Assembly: GCA_002286715.1 (NCBI GenBank) | Contig: NSJX01000077.1 | Location: 39,449 to 61,218, forward strand | Reading direction: 5' to 3' | DNA: 21,770 bases | Origin: Dentipellis sp. KUC8613 | Taxonomy: Eukaryota; Basidiomycota; Agaricomycetes; Russulales; Hericiaceae | Shown: one piece after another, positions 1-6,947 of the stretch | How the letters are laid out: each line of letters begins with the position of its first letter | Position numbering within the stretch: position 1 is the first letter of the stretch | Notes under the pieces: model-generated | The model's input: only the letters and a program-made list of their open reading frames with translations | Database searches by the model: none | Told to the model about the DNA's origin: nothing | Position numbers and translations under genes: made by a program

Positions 1-257
1 CCGGCCGACTCTTCATATATGACACTACCATTGACCTATCCTACTACATCCTACCACCCATCACCGTACCCTACCTGCCTATCACTACAACCCCCGGCCG
101 ACTCACAACACACCTTGAACCGCAGGCTCGGCCGGGCTCGGCTGCACCACTTAACAGGGGTTTTGACCACTTGGCTCTGTCAGTTATCTTTACCTTTTCT
201 GCTGAATGCCCTGTCGTTCTTACCGATTTCGTTGTTGAAATCGATACCCCCGGGGAT
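1..257. other. No gene recognised; pyrimidine-rich left edge
   Basis: The first 130 bases of the plus strand are rich in C and T, with many short CTACC/CCTA-type words. The 10-base word CCGGCCGACT occurs at 1-10 and again at 94-103. An open frame of 80 codons crosses this stretch, but its composition follows the C/T bias and it has no recognisable domain or supported splice partner, so I do not call it a gene. If S1 once had a convergent long-class partner, as S2 and S3 do, it would lie here or further left; nothing resembling a coiled-coil exon is visible. Confidence 0.4.
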
Positions 258-417
258 CTAATAAACGCGCAAGTTGCGCTTCTCAGCGATATGATAGAAT
301 CACTATGTATTTGATATGTACCTAATAAACGCGCAAGTTGCGCTTCTGTTCTAAGTTAGTTTGGCGTATCGTATCTAGATGCAGTGATACTCACCTCAGC
401 GATATGATAGAATCACT
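258..417 (-). repeat. 47-bp direct duplication, one copy with and one without an intron
   Basis: A 47-base segment is present at 258-304 and again at 322-417 in the same orientation. The right copy is interrupted by 49 extra bases. Read on the minus strand, those bases start GTGAGT, contain a CTAAC branch-point-like word and end in CAG (394 down to 346). Their removal gives exactly the sequence of the left copy. The element also carries a near-palindrome, GCGCAA-x-TTGCGC. The stop codon of S1 (413-415) lies inside the right copy. The left copy therefore looks like a spliced version of the right one; an intron gained in the right copy would look the same. Confidence 0.8.
346..394 (-). other. 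Intron-like insert in the right copy of the duplication
   Basis: These are 49 bases with GTGAGTATC at the 5' splice site, ACTAAC about 10 bases before the end and AACAG at the 3' splice site on the minus strand. The length matches the 47-65 nt introns of the other genes here. It lies downstream of the S1 stop codon as modelled, so it is either a 3'-UTR intron of S1 or a sign that the S1 C-terminus is spliced differently from my model. Confidence 0.6.
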
Positions 418-1110
418 GAGGTGCACCACTATCGGGTGGCGCGCGCCGTATACCGACGCGCGCTGTGGCTTGACTACTGTATAGTATTGCGTCATGTCCG
501 TCCCACGAGATCTCTGTGTCCGATAAGATAAGATAGCCCATTTGCGACTTCACGGTGGTTTGACCGCTTGATCGCTCATTCCAACATTCTTCTGTCGCAA
601 TTCCTTCGATTCTTTCACGCTCTTGGGTTGCACTTTCACTGAGCTTCTCTGCCCGTTGTCTTAGATGGATGGCACCTTTTATAGCTACGTCAGTACCCTT
701 GAGTATATGATATACAGCAGCCGTACGCTCTGCCACGTTGCTCAAGAAATCGAGGACATCCTGGGTATCTTCGCGTAATCCTTCGCGTACGCCCTCAGGC
801 CCTTTCGGTACTTGTTTGGTTTCGTCGTCAACACCGTGCTGGTATGTTAAATGAGGATCACGCCTGAGAATGGCGATACATGACGTACCTGCCGTGAAAG
901 TACGTCCTTAGTACCCTTACTGAGATATCTACCTGTAGACAGAGAGCTGGTCCGCAGAGCATGTGGAGGGTTTTGTGACCGATATGTCTGCGGCCTTGAA
1001 TATGTCGGTAGGGAACCCTTTGGGCGCTCGTTTGGGCGTCGGCGAGCAAGAGCAGGCGATGCAACTGTGGACTGAACTGTAGAATCGGGGAGGGAATTGG
1101 GAGTGGCCAT
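413..1110 (-). CDS. S1: short-class basic/coiled-coil protein, paralogue of S2 and S3
   Basis: Two exons, 1110-889 and 838-413, with a 50-nt phase-0 intron, give 215 residues. I chose the ATG at 1110 because the N-terminus MATPNS and the motif RRRPxERPKGSLPxYSRP are shared with S2 and S3 and begin there in all three. Residues 1-74 are basic and Pro/Ser-rich. Exon 2 opens with a stretch close to S3 (GVDDETKQV) and then a segment close to S2 (YHILKGTD..IKGA.HLRQ), a charged region of coiled-coil type. The last ~65 residues, after ERERIEG, lose all similarity to S2/S3 and the coil character, and the stop codon lies in the duplicated element at 396-417. The C-terminus may therefore be truncated, frameshifted or spliced differently. 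The family is unrecognised and function unknown. Confidence 0.68.
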
Positions 1111-1253
1111 TGGCACGGTGGACCACCGATCCAATGACTTTCACTGTATGAAGTGAACACAAAGTCTGGACAGTCTGACGGGTGCACAGACTGAACAAGC
1201 ATTGCATACCTTCGAGATAGAGCCTCTTCAGCTGCATGACAGAGAAGGGTATC

Positions 1254-1264
1254 GTATATATAAC
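1254..1264 (-). promoter_or_regulatory. TATA-like box of S1
   Basis: A TATATATA-type word on the minus strand lies about 145-155 bases upstream of the S1 start codon. S2 and S3 have related CATATAT words at the same relative place, in flanking sequence that aligns among the three. The intervening leader contains a GTATGC...CATACAG stretch in S3 that may be a 5'-UTR intron. Confidence 0.5.
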
Positions 1265-1650
1265 GAACTACCTGTTGGAAGACAAAGGAAACCGGCAGAC
1301 GGGTGAAGGACACTAAGACGCCCGCAATAGAACAAGGTAACTCACCTCGGAAGTCCTCTGTGATACCTGAAACTCTCATGGTTGCTATGGAGAGACAGAA
1401 ACGCCTCGCTGAAGTTCTTGAAGTTCTCGAAGGAAGTAGGAGATGTCTTGTAATAAGACCGTGATGAACGGTCCCCTTGTTCCCAAACCGGACAAAGGAG
1501 GGAAGGGTTCAAGGTGTTCGAGGAATTAAGCTCGTGTCAGGCAACAACGGACTGAACATAGACAGACACGCGATAGAAAGCAGCGGCTTAGCACGATAGC
1601 TCACCCAGGTTTACATATGGGAAGCACGGTAGTAGCTGAAAGTGAGACCG
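1265..1650. other. Upstream region of S1, partly shared with S2 and S3
   Basis: No gene seen. Blocks such as GGTTGCTA near 1380, GGAACAAGGGGAC-like sequence on the minus strand near 1475 and TCCTCCAACAGG-like sequence near 1275 recur at matching positions upstream of S2 (about 10330-10520) and S3 (about 16000-16220). They mark the outer part of the duplicated unit and could be regulatory or decayed coding sequence; frames are not maintained across the three copies. Confidence 0.45.
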
Positions 1651-1676
1651 TGAATTCAGGAGAGCGTAACGTGCAG

Positions 1677-1966
1677 TGATGCTCTCCCATCCTCTCTCGG
1701 CGACAGTGCTCCTCTCGCTCTTGGACTCGACCGCCTTCGCGAACTTCACGACATCCTTTCTGATGGAGCAGTTCAGCCTGCAAACGCCGGGCAGCCTGCG
1801 CATGCACTACTTCAGCGCTGCAGCCCCCGCGCGCCTGCTGAACGCTGGACACCCGCTGTCGCTGTCCAAGCTCGTGTTCGACAGCGCCGAGAAGCATGCG
1901 CTTACCCATGAACGTGAAGATGGGGAGGCTGGGAATGGGGGCGGGGGAAGGGAGAGTATGAGCTAA
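1677..1966 (+). CDS. Possible exon fragment, unknown protein
   Basis: An open frame from the ATG at 1679 encodes a balanced, non-repetitive stretch (for example LLDSTAFANFTTSFLMEQF and HPLSLSKLVFDSAEKHAL), with strongly G/C-ending codons unlike the flanking DNA. A GTGCAG acceptor-like sequence sits just before it, and it ends in a Gly-rich tail at TAA 1964-1966. No upstream exon or family is recognised. It may be the end of a gene whose other exons are missing, or a captured fragment. The opposite strand is also open here but gives an Arg/Gln-biased, less credible protein. Confidence 0.3.
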
Positions 1967-1973
1967 TGCTCAC

Positions 1974-2366
1974 CGGGAACGCCGGGCTCGTAAGCGTGCG
2001 TGGTGCGCGGTGAAGAGAGTTCCTCGGGGAAATGGAGGTGCGCATCCACTAGGAGCTAAGAGGGGTAAGCCGGCTCGAATTCAGCGCCGAGGCGGGCGAG
2101 GCGGCAAAGGTGCACACGTCGGGCGCTCGGCGCGGGAACGCTAGGGCCTCGACGACCGGGGCTGCTGTGTGCATACGCGCGAGAGCGGCGCAGGATAAGT
2201 TTCAGTCTACAGAGCGAGAAGAAATGAGAGCGTGCACGCAGTGGGCGAAATTTGAGGAAAGGAGGGGTAGGAAGTGAGCGGGAGCAAGAAAATGCGTTGC
2301 GCTGGTCGACGAATCGGCCATCCGCGGTGTTTGATTGGATTGAGGGGCAGGTCCCGGTGGAGGCAT
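1974..2366 (-). other. Possible exon fragments on the minus strand in a GC-rich stretch
   Basis: Two pieces look protein-like. From an ATG at 2366 a 54-codon frame runs to 2202 (MPPPGPAPQSNQTPRMADSS at its start). At 2048-1974 a piece bounded by CCTAG and GGTGAG splice-like signals reads VDAHLHFPEELSSPRTTH. I could not join them into one reading frame with confidence. The stretch is GC-richer than its surroundings and unlike the coiled-coil genes on both sides. It may be a decayed or captured gene. Confidence 0.22.
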
Positions 2367-2600
2367 TGGCGATGTGGCCGGGCTCTGATAGAAACAAGAC
2401 TGGGGATGAAAAGGAGAAAGTGGTGAAGGAGCGCAAGAGCGATTTGGAGATGGGAGCGCTTCTATAGTGCTCAGAGTCACAAGTTGTATAATGAGGGGCT
2501 GTAAGAGCCCGTTCTGGCACGGTTGTGGTGAATAACTGTTGGGGGGCTAGCTGGGATACAGAGCATGTGAAGCCGCTCTATTCGATTGAGGTCGAGTATG
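2367..2600. other. No gene recognised
   Basis: This spacer lies between the GC-rich fragment region and the repeat shared with 16.5-17.0 kb. Overlapping open frames exist on both strands, but none has supported splice sites, conservation within the window or a recognisable motif. Confidence 0.35.
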
Positions 2601-3095
2601 AATATCATAAATATTGCCGTGAAGTTTGTCCAAGGTTCTTCCTGGGCCGCGCGGGCCGTCGCAATCCGCGTCTTGGGCTTGGAGTCCGTCGCCACTAGGG
2701 CACGTCCTTTCAACTTCAACGGTCTCCAGACTTTTACTATCCAGAAGATTGATCTGTACGGCTTGCATCTGTGGTGGAGGTGTTATTCTTCAGATATAGT
2801 CTCGCAGCCTAGCTTGCACTGCCGCAAACAGCAATAGGTGTGTGTGGGCTTCTTTTGGAACAACGGCAGATAGACAATATTACTCGAAGCGTCCTCTATC
2901 GCGCGATATGAATCGCTCAGGTATTCGCTCATATTACTACTCGTATGGCCTACTCAGGTGCTGGGTAGTAATGATGGGAAAGTTGTGGAAGATGTCTATG
3001 ATAGGTATGTCTTGTTCTCTTACTGCGTCGCATGCCGCTCGTCGTAGGCGTATTTCGACTACTCCGAAGTCTCAGAGGAGATCCCGATCGGCAAG
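2600..3095 (+). repeat. Duplicated S4 upstream region, copy 1
   Basis: This stretch aligns with 16555-16992 and then, after a gap of about 290 bases, with 17284-17331. Shared blocks include TCAACTTCAACGGTCTCCAGAC (about 2709 and 16670) and a long near-identical run around CTGGGTAGTAATGATGGGAA (about 2960 and 16918). The missing ~290 bases correspond exactly to the part of the S4 copy that holds its TATA box, leader and start codon. Both strands stay open over parts of it, so a decayed upstream gene cannot be excluded. Confidence 0.7.
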
Positions 3096-3655
3096 GTACG
3101 TACCGCAAGATCAAATGTAGGTCTACGGAAGACTAACTTTGTGTCCCCGCAGTCCACCTAAGCCAACGTTGGCGCAATAAGAGAAGGTAGGTCAAACTCT
3201 GCAGTCTGTTGGCATGGATGGCTCACTCGCCTTGCCGATGTCGCCAGGATGTCGAGGAGCAAACCATTATCATCAGTCAGGCCAAAGAATTCATACGATG
3301 AACTGAGGAAAAGAAGAAACATGAGAGAGAAGTTGCTGAAGAATGCACACGGCTGTATCGCGCGTACGAGCAAAAGATCGATGGAATCAAGCGAGGGTTC
3401 AAGGCGCTCCAAGAAACGAATGATCAATACAGAGAGTTGCGAAGGGATACTGGGCGGAAAAGCGCGCAATATATTCAACAAGCAAAGACAAATATTCAAC
3501 GTGTCGATGCATTCGGACAGGAGATGAGTGCGCCTGGACTAATACAAGGGAACAGAGAGCATACAGAGGCGAATGAAGGATGCAAACGAGAAGTTGGGGG
3601 CTCATATAGTGAGTTTATCAGCCTGGACAAGTTGCAAGTAGATACATCCAAGTAA
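3041..3655 (+). pseudogene. Broken paralogue of S4
   Basis: The S4 exon pattern can be followed: exon 1 ends at 3095 with the same SRSA..GCAAG/GT junction, exon 2 is 3153-3186 and exon 3 is 3248-3655, with introns of 57 and 61 nt at matching positions and phases. Exon 3 encodes a coiled coil similar to S4 (TEEKKKHEREVAEECTRLYR against TEERRRNREAAEEYAHLCRI in S4). It is broken in three ways: the S4 promoter and start codon are deleted, a TAA at 3178-3180 interrupts exon 2, and a TGA at 3299-3301 lies early in exon 3. Use of the upstream ATG codons fused by the deletion could give only a short peptide. It faces S5 tail to tail. Confidence 0.72.
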
Positions 3656-4012
3656 TCTATCAGGGAAGCACTCACTGGCTACAGTCACTTCCGAGTCACA
3701 CTTCGCTGTGCTCCTGGGATTGTTGCCTTTGAATCGCAGGGACAGGACTGTCACGTCTCAAGATATTAAGTTTTGACAACGACGTTCGAGCCACTCGTGA
3801 TCTGAATTTGCTCGGCGAAGATGAAAGTCGTCATGCACATCTTCATGGGAAATGTATTATCAAGGCCGCTTTTAGCACTCTTGACCGCCTGAGTGCACGA
3901 CGCGAAGTCAGACACGTCGGGCTCCCATTCTCTTTTACTTCGCACTGAGTCTACTACTGATTATATTCCACTAGGAGTGCAGCCCCCTTGGCAACACATA
4001 CCTAGACAAGAA
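3656..4012. other. Spacer between the S4 pseudogene and S5
   Basis: This is 357 bases between two convergent short-class genes, wider than the 86-115 bp seen between the intact convergent pairs. A plus-strand frame of about 65 codons ending near 3950 (DLNLLGEDESRHAHLHGK within it) is open but no longer than chance allows and has no partner exon. Nothing else recognised. Confidence 0.35.
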
Positions 4013-4765
4013 TCACAGCTGTCTACCGTTATGAAATGCTTGGAATTGCCACCAGTTTTCTTTGACTTGTTGCCTCGCCTCTTCCGCCTGCTGTGTCACG
4101 CGCTCCCTCCACCGCTCCGTCTCATGGAGTCGCAGCTGGGTTTGATCTCTCCTCTGTATGGCGTAACCGGCGGTCCGTCCACGTCCTCTGAACTTGAATG
4201 CACTGTACCCTCCACGTCTTCTTACAGTTCTCGCGACTTCCGGGTCATGTCCTATAGCCTTCCTTTCGATATCTGGACCGCCGACGATCAGTATGACTCG
4301 GGAACCCCATCACAATGCATTTGCATTCTCACCTTGCTGAGCTCCACCTTGCGCCTGTCCGTGTTCAGCTTCAAGGGTTGTTCGAATTCTGGACCTGGGT
4401 TTCCTGTCCTCAGCGTCCGAGTTCACCCCTCCCACTTCCTCGCGTATCTGTTGTAATAATCAACCATCCAACACTACGAAGTCGGACGAACAGCTCAAGC
4501 GCACCACAAGTTGCTGGAGTCCAGGATCTATATCGTCCATAGACCGCCACCGTATCAGGTTGGCTCCGCCTGGCGGACGTCGAGCTACCCCAAAGTCTCT
4601 TGGAGCGACATCAAAATCTTCCGCTTTGTGCATCTGGAACATTCGTCTACCTGCGGGGCGAATTGTCTGGTAGGCTTGCGGGCATTCTGAGTGTCGTGTC
4701 TTGGGCAGAACGGGATCCGCTGAGCGGCTCCTCAATATGGTGGATGGAGATGGGGTGGTTGACAT
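4013..4765 (-). CDS. S5: distant short-class coiled-coil protein
   Basis: Three exons, 4765-4505, 4447-4333 and 4272-4013, give 211 residues. The introns (57 nt phase 0, 60 nt phase 1) have the same phases and nearly the same exon-2 length (115 nt) as S3 (112 nt). The start ATG at 4765 opens MSTTPSPSTILRSRSADP, comparable in place and composition to the MATPNS start of S1-S3, though sequence identity is low. The C-terminal exon is highly charged, with a likely short coil (RRDQTQLRLHETERWRERV then TQQAEEARQQVKENW). I infer that it belongs to the S class from architecture, length, intron phases and position, not from strong similarity. The first donor (GTG/GTGCGC) is weak, so exon 1 could end elsewhere. 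The longer frames on the opposite strand are shadows of exon 3. Confidence 0.62.
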
Positions 4766-4903
4766 CGCGGCGCCGCCTTTAGCTGTGGGCAAGTAAGCTT
4801 TATTAGCGGGTTCGAATAACAGATCGAAGTGGGGGCGGAAGTGTTTCCGATGACCAGGGTTGTAAAATGTAAGATGTGTGCCGCCAGAGGTGGAATTCGA
4901 AGC

Positions 4904-4914
4904 ACTTTATATGC
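4904..4914 (-). promoter_or_regulatory. TATA-like box of S5
   Basis: The minus-strand word GCATATAAAG lies about 140-145 bases upstream of the S5 start codon, the same spacing as in S1-S3. A CCCACAG acceptor-like site about 20 bases before the ATG could end a 5'-UTR intron. Confidence 0.45.
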
Positions 4915-5409
4915 GTGAGAGATCACTTAGTCGGGAACAAGGATGTCGAGTACGTGCGTGGACTAATAATGCTGCTGGAAAGAACAAGGCACCTTGCACA
5001 TTCCAGGACATGCACGTTGATCGGTATGTGGAGGTCAGATGCTCAATTCAGAGTGATACTATTTCGCATGGTTTGTATGACGTGCATGACAAGGATTGCC
5101 TACTGGAGACTTTAGCGAGAGACCAGTCATGCACGATGGCGATAAGCAGAGACACAATCTTTGGGAGTGGGTTCAGCAACACCGTGACACGCACGTACAT
5201 ACTGTAGGTGCGACTCGGAATGCCTCAGCATGCCATAGGCTCCCAGAAGCGGTACTATTTTCGAGAGTCGACAAGAGATTAGATGGTGTAGCAGCGAACG
5301 TAGATGAACGTGCATAGGAAATGGCTAGATGACAGTCAACTGAGCGGTAAACTTCGCGAATACCAATGCAGCAATTCACTTACTCGGAGGTTCAGCGCTT
5401 CCGACACAT
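4915..5409. other. Region upstream of S5, no supported gene
   Basis: A plus-strand frame at 4878-5207 is open for 109 codons, but it overlaps the S5 TATA box and leader antisense, has no recognisable motif, no splice support and no copy elsewhere in the window. I regard it as chance. Confidence 0.35.
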
Positions 5410-5742
5410 TTACATGCGGCGAAGCTTGGTTCTAGTAGCCCATCCGTACTTGAGGTTGTTCTGTTGATGAAGTTAACAGCTGAAGGGACTTGGATGAGTT
5501 GTCGTACTCACCGTGAAATGGTTGTCTTGGGTTGGATTCAGCGCTCGGAGAATCCCGATTCGGGCGCTAGATTGAATCGCTCCCAGCAACTGCACCAAAC
5601 GATAACCTGTACAACACCTTCATAGCGACGTTACAATCGTTTCAAAGCCAATGTTTGAGCGACTCGTACCTCCTGATATTCCTGAAGACATTGCAGAAGA
5701 CGGTTCTGCGAACTCTATACCCTTATCGCCGTCATCTAGCAT
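5410..5742 (-). CDS. Possible small three-exon gene, 72 residues
   Basis: Exons 5742-5670, 5606-5512 and 5460-5410 join in frame through introns of 63 nt (phase 1, GTACGA...TACAG) and 51 nt (phase 0, GTGAGT...AACAG). The product begins MLDDGDKGIEFAEP, has a hydrophobic middle (YRLVQLLGAIQSSARIGIL) and a basic end (TRTKLRRM). Two well-sized introns with consistent phases are the main support. No family is recognised and the protein is short. A plus-strand frame at 5651-5836 (start MFERLVPPDIPEDIAED) overlaps exon 1 and is a rival reading; both cannot be taken for granted. It might also be the remnant of a larger gene. Confidence 0.33.
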
Positions 5743-5836
5743 CTACTCGACCTTCTTCTTCTCCGGCGGAGAGCTCTGTTCGTGTCTTGGTGTCTTGGCG
5801 TACGTGTTCTATACATTTGTCACACTAGCTGGCTAA

Positions 5837-6243
5837 AGCATAGCAAACGCGGACGAACTGTGTTCTATATGTTCTAAAGATATGCATCCCAAGTGCGAAA
5901 TTTTGAACAGGTATCATCATGAATTATAGGCCACCCGTCATGCGCGCCCGCATATCTCTCTCTATGGTTCTGCTCTTACATAAACAGGACTGGGGAAAAG
6001 AGCACTCTCGTAGCAGACAAGCAATTCCACAAGGAACCTCCGTGTTTGCAAGGTCGACCTTCTTTGTCTGACGACCGTACGCGCGTGTCCCTGTCCACTA
6101 AGTTCTCTCCCTCGCACGCCGACTGGGGCACATTCAAATAGACTTGAGCACGTCCTCAGCGACGCCCCCTGCCCCATCACTACGTACCATAGGCGCTCAA
6201 TCGAAGGCGACCCATCAATGTGCGTGGCTCACGTGCATTCCGT
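5837..6243. other. No gene recognised
   Basis: This AT-richer spacer precedes the duplicated unit of L-A. Open frames on both strands are short and show no conserved motif or credible splice sites. Confidence 0.4.
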
Positions 6244-6794
6244 CTTCTCACGAATAGAGTTTTGGGGGTGTATGTAGACTCTACCTGCTGGCCGTCCACT
6301 CTCGCTATATGTTCCGCAGGTCTGTGCCTTGAAGATAACATATCGATGCTTCAAGGCAGTGGCAATCGTGCGTCGTCGTTTCCTTCAGCTAGCTTTGAGT
6401 AGTCTTCTCACAAACCTTATGCTGATTTCTCGCGCGTCTAGTGTACGCTCACTACTTCGCCCGACTCCGACATGCCAGCACATGGCGCGCGCATATATAG
6501 CAGCTACGTAGCACTACGTACAGCGTCCAATCATTCGATGTCTGCCCGTACAGATCAGGAATGTGCAGTATGTTGTCCGAGGATACCATCGTGGCGAATA
6601 GAAGCTCGATGGTTAGCAAATAAGTATCTCCTGAACCTTTTCTTCTCAGAAAGCTAACTTCGTCTGCCGGTTATTAGCTTTCTGCAGCGGTCGACCTGCT
6701 CAAGCTTCTGGGGACGTCGCACGCGCACGGGGCTCGTGCTCTGGTCGCTTGGTATCGGCCTCGGGGCGTCTTCCCACAAGGACCAGGACACTTT

Positions 6795-6803
6795 CGTATA
6801 AGA
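6795..6803 (+). promoter_or_regulatory. TATA-like box of L-A
   Basis: CGTATAAGATGG lies about 150 bases upstream of the L-A start and aligns with CATTTAAAATGG upstream of L-B, in conserved flanking sequence. C/T-rich sequence follows (6838-6880), as is common at fungal transcription starts. A second word, GCATATATAG at 6491, lies much further upstream and is less likely. Confidence 0.5.
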
Positions 6804-6884
6804 TGGCACGAAAGCGGCTTCAGATGCTTGTAGAGTCTCGTTTTTCGTCCTCGCCCTCTCGTTCTTCAACTCTCGCCCTTCAAG

Positions 6885-6935
6885 GTTAGTTGTCGCCGAT
6901 GTCAGATAATCGATTACTTATTGACGAGCCTCCAG
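6885..6935 (+). other. Probable 5'-UTR intron of L-A
   Basis: These 51 nt run from CAAG/GTTAGT to CCTCCAG with a TATTGAC branch-like word. The intron contains the ATG at 6899, which opens a 21-codon frame overlapping the true start in another frame. Splicing would remove this upstream ATG, leaving the ATG at 6948 as the first in-leader start. Confidence 0.5.
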
Positions 6936-6947
6936 ATTTCTCTGACA

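Noticed and set aside
858..1379. 173-codon minus-strand frame overlapping S1 exon 1
   Set aside because: It is another frame of the same DNA; the MATPNS/RRRPxERPKG frame is the one conserved among S1, S2 and S3.
3893..4456. 187-codon plus-strand open frame
   Set aside because: It is the antisense shadow of S5 exons 2 and 3, whose minus-strand reading shows a charged helix and phase-consistent introns.
4878..5207. 109-codon plus-strand open frame
   Set aside because: It runs antisense over the S5 promoter, has no motif, splice support or paralogue, and its length is within chance expectation for this composition.
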